Positions 15,928 through 22,544 of a stretch of 29,538 nucleotides of DNA are shown piece by piece (within the stretch, counting starts at the first letter, position 1; every line of letters begins with the position of its first letter). The DNA comes from Lachnospiraceae bacterium (GTDB lineage Bacteria > Bacillota > Clostridia > Lachnospirales > Lachnospiraceae): positions 1 through 29,538 of the forward strand of contig DLYC01000161.1 of assembly GCA_003447895.1 (NCBI GenBank), read 5' to 3'. The notes under the pieces were generated by a model. The model did not search any database. It was not told the origin of the DNA and worked only from the letters and a program-made list of their open reading frames with translations. The translations under genes were made by a program, and so were the position numbers.

Positions 15928-16374
15928 TTAAATGCGGAGATCATCCATCGGGAAATGCTGCAGCGCGCTCCCGTGTTTAGTCTTCACCTGCCGGACAGAA
16001 TACCCGACCGCGTCGGCCACCAGCTCCCACGGACAGTAACGGCCCTTGTCGGTGATGTTGGTGTATCGGTGGCGCAGGATCTCCCGGTCGATCTGTGCGT
16101 CCTTGTATCCTGTCATCCTGTCCAGCCGCATCTCGATGTCGATCTGGATCGCGATGCACTTCTCATACTTCTGCAGCAGCAGGTCCGACAGCTCCTCCAT
16201 CTTCGCCGCATAGTCCGACAGATCGTGCTCGGTGTTGTGAGCCTTGGGCATATCACTGTAGTTGATCGCCGCCGGCGCGGTATACCGCAGCCGGATCCGC
16301 ATCATGTTAAGCTCGATCTCCCGCGCCTCTCTCACCGCGTCCCGATACCTTGTTAAATATTCTCTCGCTGTCAT
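15928..16374 (-). CDS. ArpU/RinA-like late transcription activator (DUF1492-like)
   Basis: A 148-residue helical regulator. It begins MTAREYLTRYRDAVREAREI, has a central charged coiled coil (LLLQKYEKCIAIQIDIEMRL) and ends with a sigma region 4-like helix-turn-helix (YCPWELVADAVGYSVRQVKT) close to the C-terminus. This layout is that of the DUF1492/ArpU/RinA group, which activates late phage transcription in Firmicutes. It lies at the end of the early genes and directly before the late leader, which is its expected target. The start has GGGAGTGATCT upstream. It overlaps the preceding Cys-rich ORF by 68 nt. Confidence 0.8.
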   Translation of the reverse strand: MTAREYLTRYRDAVREAREIELNMMRIRLRYTAPAAINYSDMPKAHNTEHDLSDYAAKMEELSDLLLQKYEKCIAIQIDIEMRLDRMTGYKDAQIDREILRHRYTNITDKGRYCPWELVADAVGYSVRQVKTKHGSALQHFPMDDLRI

Positions 16375-16513
16375 AGATCACTCCCACGCCACAAAATGTA
16401 TCTTCACTTCTCGGACACCTGTCCGGGCAGATGTCCCTGTCCCCGCAGTCAAGGCAGCACAGCGCCGGCTCCGGTTCGTTAATGTTACAGTCATTGATCA
16501 GACATCTCCTCAT
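16307..16513 (-). CDS. Small Cys-rich protein, putative zinc-binding
   Basis: A 68-residue protein with ten cysteines, including CLINDC, CCLDC, CPDRC and a later C near residue 41, in spacing that suits one or two metal-knuckle sites. The C-terminal 25 residues (after VGVIYDSERIF) overlap the activator gene in another frame and look less natural. The ATG has GGGAGGCAGAGC upstream, which supports expression. No family is recognised; similar Cys-rich mini-proteins are common in phage early regions. Confidence 0.65.
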   Translation of the reverse strand: MRRCLINDCNINEPEPALCCLDCGDRDICPDRCPRSEDTFCGVGVIYDSERIFNKVSGRGERGAGDRA

Positions 16514-16733
16514 GCTCTGCCTCCCGCTTCAGGTATCCGCCTATCATGTTAACCGGTACGATAGCTTCCTCGTCCTCCACCAGCTCCACCTCGATCAGCG
16601 GGCAGTCCCTCGGCCTCCCGTCGGATCTCAGGATCGTCTCGCCGGTCAGCGCGCACCGGCACGGAGACAGAATCAGCATCTTACAAGTAAGGCAGCTCTT
16701 AGGTGGTGTCATGTTAATCAGTGTCGCTCTCAT
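16491..16733 (-). CDS. Small putative zinc-ribbon protein
   Basis: An 80-residue protein with CLTC at 14-17, a CRC pair at about 25-27 and a later DCPLIEVEL segment, resembling short zinc-ribbon proteins in Clostridia phages. The C-terminus is acidic. It starts at an ATG with GGAGGTACGACGAC upstream and overlaps its upstream neighbour by 20 nt. The function is unknown; a DNA- or protein-binding accessory role is inferred. Confidence 0.75.
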   Translation of the reverse strand: MRATLINMTPPKSCLTCKMLILSPCRCALTGETILRSDGRPRDCPLIEVELVEDEEAIVPVNMIGGYLKREAEHEEMSDQ

Positions 16734-16962
16734 GTCGTCGTACCTCCTCGTCCCACTTCTTTCTAAGCGCGATCTTTTCCTCCGCCTCTTCGTAGCTCAT
16801 CAGGTTAGCTTCTCTGATCGGCCCGGCATGTCTGCCGTATTCATACTCGCGCCACTTCTGGTAGCGTTCCTCATCCATCCAGTCTGTGACATAATTATCG
16901 ACTATTGTAGAGAAGCAGCGCCATTGTTTAGTAACTGGGTGTTGCACGTTGAATCTTGGCAT
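16714..16962 (-). CDS. Hypothetical early protein
   Basis: An 82-residue, strongly charged and aromatic protein beginning MPRFNVQHPVTKQWRCF. The second half is helical (ANLMSYEEAEEKIALRKKWD). The start has a very strong ribosome-binding site, TAGGAGGTGACAGGACG, which also covers the stop of the tiny membrane peptide upstream. No known domain is recognised. It overlaps the next gene by 20 nt. Confidence 0.75.
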   Translation of the reverse strand: MPRFNVQHPVTKQWRCFSTIVDNYVTDWMDEERYQKWREYEYGRHAGPIREANLMSYEEAEEKIALRKKWDEEVRRHESDTD

Positions 16963-16976
16963 CGTCCTGTCACCTC

Positions 16977-17048
16977 CTAGTCCATCCGGTAAAAGATCAA
17001 TATCAGTTCGAAGCTAATCACCATCAGCAATGCTGCTTCAAATGTCAT
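16977..17048 (-). CDS. 23-residue membrane micro-protein
   Basis: A very short ORF, MTFEAALLMVISFELILIFY followed by RMD, with ATG overlapping the upstream stop as ATGA. Almost the whole peptide is one hydrophobic helix. It closes an otherwise empty 80-nt gap between two genes, and its stop codon is within the ribosome-binding site of the next gene. It is probably translated by coupling. The function is unknown. Confidence 0.5.
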   Translation of the reverse strand: MTFEAALLMVISFELILIFYRMD

Positions 17049-17194
17049 TCTGTCAGCACCTCCCAAAGCAAAACAAGATAAAGAATAAATGCAAATACTG
17101 CGAGGCCGGCGTGAAGCGGCTCATTATGCAGCACGAGCCGACCGAACACAGCGCCCATGCTGAGACCGAAGAGAATAGTATGTATCGCTCTCAT
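17045..17194 (-). CDS. 49-residue two-helix membrane protein
   Basis: MRAIHTILFGLSMGAVFGRL opens the first hydrophobic segment; a polar HNEPLHA turn follows, and then LAVFAFILYLVLLW forms the second. It starts 0 nt after the TAG of the XRE-like gene and ends in an ATGA overlap with the next micro-ORF. Size and topology recall small phage membrane proteins such as exclusion factors, but no family is recognised. Confidence 0.6.
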   Translation of the reverse strand: MRAIHTILFGLSMGAVFGRLVLHNEPLHAGLAVFAFILYLVLLWEVLTE

Positions 17195-17386
17195 CTAGCA
17201 CACCCCCACCAAATTCTCTACCGGCACGCGCAGGATCTCGCTGATCCGCTTAAGGACGTACGACGGAATCTCCTCAGCGTTGATCCAGTAGCTCAATGTT
17301 CCCACCGATACATGCAGGCGATCCGCCAGCTCCTGCATTGTCATGTTCCTGATCTTCAGCCAGTGCTTTATGTTCTTACTCATCAT
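17195..17386 (-). CDS. XRE-family helix-turn-helix regulator
   Basis: A 63-residue protein that is little more than one Cro/CI-type helix-turn-helix: IKHWLKIRNMTMQELADRLHV followed by SVGTLSYWINAEEIPSYVLK and a final helix. The second helix-turn-helix position (ELADRLHVSVGTLSYW) fits the family consensus. Two ATGs (17386 and 17383) are adjacent; either start is possible. It is a probable DNA-binding regulator acting within the early region; its target cannot be seen. Confidence 0.85.
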   Translation of the reverse strand: MMSKNIKHWLKIRNMTMQELADRLHVSVGTLSYWINAEEIPSYVLKRISEILRVPVENLVGVC

Positions 17387-17525
17387 CGTCCGTCACCTCT
17401 TCCTCCCATACGGCAGTAATGTCCATCGAATCGATGTCTGACTCATGAAAGTTGTCCTCTGCTTCTTCCATAGAATCTGCTTCTATCTCCCCTTCGAAAT
17501 ATCCCTCTACATGATATTTTTTCAT
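17376..17525 (-). CDS. 49-residue acidic early protein
   Basis: MKKYHVEGYFEGEIEADSME opens a short, highly acidic protein ending VWEEEVTDDDE. The N-terminal strand pattern and the EADSMEEAEDNF helix are typical of very small phage early proteins of unknown function. The ATG has GAGAGGTGACGGA upstream, and its end overlaps the XRE start by 11 nt. Acidity could indicate a DNA mimic, but there is no direct support. Confidence 0.65.
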   Translation of the reverse strand: MKKYHVEGYFEGEIEADSMEEAEDNFHESDIDSMDITAVWEEEVTDDDE

Positions 17526-17536
17526 TCCGTCACCTC

Positions 17537-17770
17537 TCATACAAACTGTGTGCTTTCTAAATCCTCTTCAAAAAACCATATCGCGCTATCTCCAGTTCCG
17601 ATATAACAGCGGATACCAATCATGCCAGGGAACTTATCACGCAGAAAGTCGGTGAACTCTTCAATATCATCAGCACACACACTATATTCATTCTCGCTGT
17701 GATATGTTCCGTAGTTTTCTGTATGTGATTCAAACCATTCGTTTATGATTTTGATGTCATCCTCATACAT
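17537..17770 (-). CDS. Hypothetical acidic early protein
   Basis: A 77-residue acidic protein (MYEDDIKIINEWFESHTENY opening) with alternating helix and strand and a final FFEEDLESTQFV. The start is preceded by TAAGGAGGTAACGGAGTA, a strong ribosome-binding site. No domain is recognised. It is the first of several very small genes between the dUTPase and the late activator. Confidence 0.7.
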   Translation of the reverse strand: MYEDDIKIINEWFESHTENYGTYHSENEYSVCADDIEEFTDFLRDKFPGMIGIRCYIGTGDSAIWFFEEDLESTQFV

Positions 17771-17785
17771 TACTCCGTTACCTCC

Positions 17786-17872
17786 TTACACAATCACAAG
17801 CAACAAAATTCCGATAATGCTAATCAGTGCATAAATAATAGCGATGCACATTAGTGTATCTTCGTCAATCAT
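17786..17872 (-). CDS. 28-residue single-helix membrane micro-protein
   Basis: The ORF reads MIDEDTLMCIAIIYALISII followed by GILLLVIV. After a short acidic head, the rest is a single hydrophobic helix, consistent with an inner-membrane peptide. The ATG overlaps the dUTPase stop as ATGA, and AGGGAA/GGGAG lie upstream. The stop overlaps the strong ribosome-binding site of the next gene. The function is unknown. Confidence 0.55.
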   Translation of the reverse strand: MIDEDTLMCIAIIYALISIIGILLLVIV

Positions 17873-18279
17873 TTCCCTGTACTCCCGAATCCATTCTCTC
17901 CGCGGTCTCCGGAGGCGATCTGGTCGACCAGCTCCGGCTCTTCGATCAGGCACGGCACGACGACCAGCTGGCTGATCTTCTCTCCTGGCCTGAAGACGAT
18001 AAAGCGGTCTCCCTGGTTAAAGAGTGTTACGTGGATGCTGCCGGAGTAGCCGGCGTCGATCGTGCCCTCGGACGTGATCCCGTCCCAGCGCATGAGGCCC
18101 GACTTGCTCTTAAGAAGCCCGACATAACCCGGCGGGATCTCGACATGCACTCCCGTGTCTACTGTCTCAGACGTCCGGGCCCTAAGGACTACACGCGTCG
18201 GCGTATAGATGTCAAGGCCCGCGTCCGTGTCATGCGCTCTCGTCGGCATGATCGCACATTCGTCAAGCTTAATCTTCAT
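17869..18279 (-). CDS. dut: dUTPase (trimeric)
   Basis: A 136-residue dUTP diphosphatase that makes dUMP and pyrophosphate, keeping uracil out of phage DNA and feeding dTMP synthesis. All five trimeric-dUTPase motifs are present: DAGLDIY 19-25, KSKSGL 57-62, GTIDAGYSG 72-80, RPGEKISQLVV 97-107 and DRGENGFGSTGK 125-136. The catalytic Asp is in motif 3. ATG 18279 is chosen because GGAGGTCGAAAAA precedes it; an upstream TTG would add five residues. It follows a small Cys-rich gene with a 4-nt overlap. Confidence 0.96.
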   Translation of the reverse strand: MKIKLDECAIMPTRAHDTDAGLDIYTPTRVVLRARTSETVDTGVHVEIPPGYVGLLKSKSGLMRWDGITSEGTIDAGYSGSIHVTLFNQGDRFIVFRPGEKISQLVVVPCLIEEPELVDQIASGDRGENGFGSTGK

Positions 18280-18398
18280 TTTTTCGACCTCCAATCCTCA
18301 CATGTGGCTGTCAGTTTTGTTTTCTTTTTGGTCTTTTCACAGATTCCGCCTTTGTATGTCGGTTTACACTTGACACAGTTCTTGCAAATCTCTTTCAC
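18276..18398 (-). CDS. Small Cys-rich protein (GTG start)
   Basis: A 40-residue protein starting at GTG 18398, which overlaps the previous stop as GTGA and has GGGAGGGAAACAGC upstream. The longer in-frame reading to 18461 would run into the upstream gene. It reads VKEICKNCVKCKPTYKGGIC and then continues KTKKKTKLTATCEDW. The cysteines at CKNCVKC, GIC and ATC make a probable metal site. The function is unknown. Confidence 0.7.
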   Translation of the reverse strand: MKEICKNCVKCKPTYKGGICEKTKKKTKLTATCEDWRSKK

Positions 18399-18949
18399 GC
18401 TGTTTCCCTCCCGTCTGTCGTTACGGTCTTGGCCGTATCTATTCCAGTCATCTCGTAGCATGCCTTCCGGAGCCGCTCCGGGTTTGCCCTGTACTCAGCC
18501 TCGATCTCCTGTATCTGCTGATAGATCCTTCCGCACCGCTCGAAGCCGAAGCCATACTTGCGATGCAGAGCGATCAGCATGCACGCCATGATCTGCGGCC
18601 GGATCCACTTGAGCTGCTGCTGCCTCATGTACAGCCACTGGGCCTCAGTCATCATGCCGGGATTGAAGCCGTTCAGGAACCACACATCCCGCCAGCTTTT
18701 TCCGTCGCCGTTCTGGATCTCTATGCCGGTCTCAGTCTCACACATCTGGATCATGCTATGGTCGTGATCCGTCGCGCACTCTTTCCAAACGTCGTGCGAA
18801 AGGTCGAAGAGCCGGTTGATAGCCTCCTGCTTCTTGCCCCAGTGCTGCCACAGCGCCATGGCCGTGGCAGAGTAGATGCAGAGGCAATGCTTGCGGCCTT
18901 CGGTCTCAATCCTCCTGGTCGCCTTCTGTAATGGGTTCTGTCTCTTCAT
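18395..18949 (-). CDS. Hypothetical early protein
   Basis: A 184-residue helical protein (MKRQNPLQKATRRIETEGRK opening) rich in Trp, His and Cys, with QWLYMRQQQLKWIRPQIMAC in the middle. No domain is recognised. GGAGGTAACACCGA precedes the ATG, and the gene overlaps its upstream neighbour by 44 nt, so the start is well supported. Its place in the replication-adjacent early block suggests a DNA-metabolism accessory, but nothing specific. Confidence 0.75.
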   Translation of the reverse strand: MKRQNPLQKATRRIETEGRKHCLCIYSATAMALWQHWGKKQEAINRLFDLSHDVWKECATDHDHSMIQMCETETGIEIQNGDGKSWRDVWFLNGFNPGMMTEAQWLYMRQQQLKWIRPQIMACMLIALHRKYGFGFERCGRIYQQIQEIEAEYRANPERLRKACYEMTGIDTAKTVTTDGRETA

Positions 18950-19397
18950 TCGGTGTTACCTCCGCTTTGTACTTGCGAACCGTCGGATCAGAGACTCCAA
19001 CCTTTTCCGCGATTTCTTTCACCGTCTTGCCTTCCCGGACCAGCTGCTTGATCTGGTCGATTTTATCCTGCGTGAGCGGCATACCTGTCACTGGTCTTTT
19101 GATCGTCGCTCCGCGCTTAACGTCTACTGCCTTGAAGCCTTTCGGCATTGGCGGGACTGTTGGCTGTTTCGGTACATTAGAACCTGGCCGATCTGGTTCC
19201 TGTCTGACAGGCGGCACCATCTTTACGAAGTCCCGGATCTTCTGCATGCAGTCGTCGCAAAGGTCCCAATCGTCAAATTCCCGGTTGCCTTCCAGCTCGC
19301 CCGTCTTAATATCCCGCTGATCCAGGTTGATGTATCCTGTTTTCTTGGCGTCCTTGTTGAACCGCTTGTGGCAGCGGTCACATTCAATTACTCGCAT
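18906..19397 (-). CDS. Zinc-finger plus helix-turn-helix protein
   Basis: A 163-residue protein with two apparent DNA- or protein-binding parts. Residues 6-52 have CDRC and CDDC pairs, as in a four-cysteine zinc knuckle. After a Pro-rich linker (PKQPTVPPMPKGF) comes a resolvase-like helix-turn-helix (LTQDKIDQIKQLVREGKTVK followed by EIAEKVGVSDPTVRKYK). The acidic tail ends TEGDQED. It is a likely DNA-binding regulator or recruiter in the early region. The ATG lies inside the end of the preceding gene. Confidence 0.8.
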   Translation of the reverse strand: MRVIECDRCHKRFNKDAKKTGYINLDQRDIKTGELEGNREFDDWDLCDDCMQKIRDFVKMVPPVRQEPDRPGSNVPKQPTVPPMPKGFKAVDVKRGATIKRPVTGMPLTQDKIDQIKQLVREGKTVKEIAEKVGVSDPTVRKYKAEVTPNEETEPITEGDQED

Positions 19398-19605
19398 TTA
19401 TTTTCTCCCCGTATGCTCTGTCTATCTCCCAAACGACTGCTGAGATCATCTTTCTCACAAACTCGGTATCGCCGTACCGATCAGCGAGCTGGTCAGCTTC
19501 TTCTGCCAGCCGCTGCCACCAGCTGTCAGCTGATACCGGATCCGAATGAGCCTTGAAGAATCTCCACAAATCCTGGAAGAACCTAAAATACTGCATCGTG
19601 CTCAT
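19384..19605 (-). CDS. Hypothetical early protein next to rusA
   Basis: A 73-residue protein, MSTMQYFRFFQDLWRFFKAH followed by a helical DSWWQRLAEEADQLADRYGD segment. It overlaps the rusA stop as ATGA, indicating translational coupling. Small proteins of this kind often follow rusA in Clostridia phages, but the function is unknown to me. Confidence 0.7.
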   Translation of the reverse strand: MSTMQYFRFFQDLWRFFKAHSDPVSADSWWQRLAEEADQLADRYGDTEFVRKMISAVVWEIDRAYGEKINASN

Positions 19606-20003
19606 AACTGCCTTATCCTCACCCAGATCCCGGACGGCGAAGATTTCACCCAGTACTTCTCGATGATCTCCCGGCAGACCTGCGCGTCATCATTCCAGAA
19701 TCCTAACTGTGTCATGCAGTCCTTCAGGAGCTTGTTGAGATTGTCGGTGTCCGGCTTCGTTATCTTGAATGTTCCATCGAGACGAGAGTCTTCTGTGTGG
19801 AAGCACCATGTCGTTGTCAGTTCGATCGGGCCTCCGATCCACGACTCCGGCCGGTGTGCTGCTAGATGATCAGTCAGTTTCTGCCTGGCCGCCATGAGCT
19901 CCGGCGGGTTGTAATAAAACGGCTTGCCGTTCCGGATAACAATCTTATGTTCCTGGGCCGTTATTGTCGGCGGGATCATCGCCATAAAAAATTCCAATTC
20001 CAT
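19602..20003 (-). CDS. rusA: RusA-family Holliday junction resolvase
   Basis: A 133-residue nuclease that cuts four-way junctions during recombination and packaging. The family signature is clear: KPDTDNLNKLLKDCMTQLGF followed by WNDDAQV. The acidic residues D85, D87, D105 and D106 match the catalytic set. The N-terminus (MELEFFMAMIPPTITAQEHK) is the usual short strand pair. AAAGGAGAGCAG precedes the ATG. It lies directly beyond the candidate replication origin. Confidence 0.95.
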   Translation of the reverse strand: MELEFFMAMIPPTITAQEHKIVIRNGKPFYYNPPELMAARQKLTDHLAAHRPESWIGGPIELTTTWCFHTEDSRLDGTFKITKPDTDNLNKLLKDCMTQLGFWNDDAQVCREIIEKYWVKSSPSGIWVRIRQL

Positions 20004-20041
20004 CTGCTCTCCTTTTTCTTCGCGGGTCGTCGCTTGCTGGT

Positions 20042-20280
20042 GGGTGGGTGCGGTCGGCGGGCGTGAGCATTCGCCCGTCGTACCTACCTACCCATGCGAC
20101 AGTATCGACGTCGGTACCGACGGACACGGAGTATATATACGTAGTATATATAGGTCAATCGGTCGGTACCGACGGACCATGGTCAATCGGTACCATCGGT
20201 GTCCTCCGATGCACCATGGTTCATCGGTATCATCGGTACCCCCGACGGACCATGGTCAATCGGTAGCGTCGGTACCCTCG
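20042..20280. repeat. Iteron-like repeat cluster, candidate replication origin
   Basis: This mostly non-coding stretch contains about nine copies of a 9-bp word close to ATCGGTACC/GTCGGTACC (at 20110, 20158, 20162, 20186, 20195, 20223, 20232, 20259 and 20268). Three larger units starting at 20169, 20206 and 20242 (spacing 37 and 36 bp) each have CCATGGT followed by two tandem 9-mers; the first and third share 24 identical bases. An AT palindrome with 9-bp arms TATATATAC/GTATATATA lies at 20132-20152, like an unwinding element. At 20042-20094 there is also an imperfect GC-rich inverted repeat. The cluster overlaps the last codons of the primase gene. Confidence 0.7.
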
Positions 20281-22544
20281 GATTTTCTCCGAATATACGC
20301 TTTCCCGTCTTCTCCTATATATTTTTCAAAACATTTTTTATACTCTGCTTTTGCTGATTTACCATCGCTGAACCATCCTTTGAGAGTATCAACTTTTACG
20401 TTGATGGCCTCGGCGACAGCTGATGCCAGTACCGGCTCGCCACTCAGCTCAAGGTTCGTAAATGCGATCTCGAACTTGTTTCTGGTCTTCTCTTTCTTTT
20501 TGGCTGCCTTTGCCTTCCTGGCTTCCTTGGCCATCTGCCACACCGGCTTCTCCATCTCAGGATCCACGTCTTCGAGGATCCCGGTGACGTCTTCCGTATG
20601 GATCGGATAACGGAACCATGTATTGACCGGCTTGAACTTCGGAAACTCTCTGAGTGTTCCTTCTATTCGCCAGGCAGTGATCGACATGGTTCCCTTGACC
20701 GCATCCGTGAGGAGCTGTGTCAGCGCCCGCTGCTGCCATTGGTCAAGCTTGTTCTCGCAATAGTCCTGCACCTTGCGGGGCGACAGCAAGTCATCCTGCG
20801 ATAGATCAGTCTCCCACGGGATCTCTTTGCAATAATTCTTAAGGTACTGGATAGAGACTCGGCAGATCGTCTTATTGACTTCCTGCTGTATAATGTCATC
20901 AGTCAGTGGCAGTTCTATCATGTCCAGGAGCGCGTCCGGATCCCTTGCGAAGACTCCGGATCCGCTGGCCCTGTCCATTGATTTCTTCTGTCCCTGTGAA
21001 CCTTTCGAGTGATGGTGACAGTAGATCACTGCTGCCCCCAGCTCCGTGCAGACCTTGTCGAACTGGTTGCAGAACTTCGCCATCTGGTCGGCGCTGTTCT
21101 CATCGCCGGTGATGACCTTATAGATCGGGTCGATGATCACGGCTTTGAAATTCCGGTCCTTGGCTCTTCTGATCAGCTTCGGAGCCAGCTTGTCCATGGG
21201 AACTGACCGTCCTCTCAGGTTCCAGATATCTAGGTTATGCAGGTGTTCCGGTTTGATCCCTGCGGCACTGTAGACATTCTTGAATCTGTGAAGGCATGAG
21301 GCCCTGTCGAGCTCAAGGTTCACGTAGAGCACGCGCCCCCGCTTACAGTCCCATCCATGCCACTGACGGCCCTCTGCGATCGCTATGCAGAGCTCTATCA
21401 GATCGAAAGACTTACCGGCCTTTGACGGGCCGACGATCAGCATCTTATGTCCTTCTCTGAGCACGCCTTTGATCAGTTCCGGAGCCAGTTCAGGGAGATC
21501 ATTCCATTCCTTTGACAGGTCTTCGATATCCGGCAGGTCGTCATTGACGGCCTCTGTCCATTCCTTCCACTCGTCCCATGATTTGCAGCCGATGTTCGTG
21601 TCGATGATGTACTGTTTCTTATCTCCGCGGATACAGCCGGGCATTCTGGACAGCCTTGAAGGGTTCCTGTTCTGCGTGTCGATCACCATGCCGTTCTTCT
21701 TGCAGATGTCATACAGGTAATTAACACGCTCCTGGTATTCCTTCTTGTCGTCGGCCTCGATCCTCACGATCGCGTGCACCGACTTGCCGCCGGAATAAAG
21801 CAGCACTGCCACAGGAAGGTTCAGCTGACGGATCAGTCCGTTCTGTGCTTCGAGGTCCATGTTGTCAGACTCGACGAGTGCGTACCGGAAGTCCGTCACA
21901 TTCTCGTTGTTGACACCGTTGCCGTCCAGAGGGTTAAAGCGGATCCACGCGCCGCCCTTATGGTCATAGCTTCCGATCACGTCCTCGATCGTGCCGGTCT
22001 TGAGCTGATTCACTACATCGCCGACCTTTTTGGTGTATATGCCCTTGTTGGCCGGAACCAGTTTTACGTGGCCGTCTTTGTTCGCCTTGCTGAATGATTC
22101 CGTTACAAATCCGAAGATCTCTTCCGGCTGGAACAGTGTTTCGAGGTACCGCGTCAGCTCTTTCTCAGGCTGCCATTGTTCCGGCTCCTCGAACTCCCTG
22201 CTCTCGGCCCAGCCCTCGCCGACGATGGAGCCTTCGTACTCGATCGAATCATCCAGGGACAGGATCCTGCCGGCCTCATGTTTCGGCGGAGCCCATCCGT
22301 GTTCCACAGCCAGGTGATAGATCGTCCCGCCGGTCACACCTTCGTCACGCTTGAAAGTCCGCCACTTCTTGTGGCACTCACCCTCATGAAAGCGGCCGAA
22401 GTCACGCCTCGACCAGTCTTCCCAGACCGAGCAGGGGAAGCCCTCATATTTGAGGGCCATCCCAACTTCTGCCCATGTCTGATAATCGAGGATCGAAGGA
22501 TCGATATGATCAAGTAATTCTCTTAAATCAGTTTTGTTTTCCAT
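20256..22544 (-). CDS. PriCT-primase-helicase fusion (replication initiator)
   Basis: A 762-residue replication protein. Residues 8-84 resemble a PriCT-2 domain (DYQTWAEVGMALKYEG... FHEGECHKKWRTF... GTIYHLAVEHGW). A primase-like archaeo-eukaryotic domain follows at about 195-310, with the acidic VESDNMD and the SGGKSVHAIVRI and RLSRMPGC motifs. Residues 365-560 are a RepA-type hexameric helicase with Walker A GPSKAGKS (372-379), Walker B-like KAVIIDPIYK, and a GAAVIYCHHHSKG segment. The C-terminus ends with a helix-turn-helix-like part (AEAINVKVDTLKGWF), possibly for origin binding, and its last codons lie in the iteron cluster. PriCT ahead of the primase domain is unusual. Confidence 0.9.
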   Translation of the reverse strand: MENKTDLRELLDHIDPSILDYQTWAEVGMALKYEGFPCSVWEDWSRRDFGRFHEGECHKKWRTFKRDEGVTGGTIYHLAVEHGWAPPKHEAGRILSLDDSIEYEGSIVGEGWAESREFEEPEQWQPEKELTRYLETLFQPEEIFGFVTESFSKANKDGHVKLVPANKGIYTKKVGDVVNQLKTGTIEDVIGSYDHKGGAWIRFNPLDGNGVNNENVTDFRYALVESDNMDLEAQNGLIRQLNLPVAVLLYSGGKSVHAIVRIEADDKKEYQERVNYLYDICKKNGMVIDTQNRNPSRLSRMPGCIRGDKKQYIIDTNIGCKSWDEWKEWTEAVNDDLPDIEDLSKEWNDLPELAPELIKGVLREGHKMLIVGPSKAGKSFDLIELCIAIAEGRQWHGWDCKRGRVLYVNLELDRASCLHRFKNVYSAAGIKPEHLHNLDIWNLRGRSVPMDKLAPKLIRRAKDRNFKAVIIDPIYKVITGDENSADQMAKFCNQFDKVCTELGAAVIYCHHHSKGSQGQKKSMDRASGSGVFARDPDALLDMIELPLTDDIIQQEVNKTICRVSIQYLKNYCKEIPWETDLSQDDLLSPRKVQDYCENKLDQWQQRALTQLLTDAVKGTMSITAWRIEGTLREFPKFKPVNTWFRYPIHTEDVTGILEDVDPEMEKPVWQMAKEARKAKAAKKKEKTRNKFEIAFTNLELSGEPVLASAVAEAINVKVDTLKGWFSDGKSAKAEYKKCFEKYIGEDGKAYIRRKSEGTDATD

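Noticed and set aside
20042..20280. CRISPR-like array at the repeats
   Set aside because: The repeats are imperfect, only three units, separated by other repeats rather than unique spacers, and no cas gene is nearby. An origin fits better.
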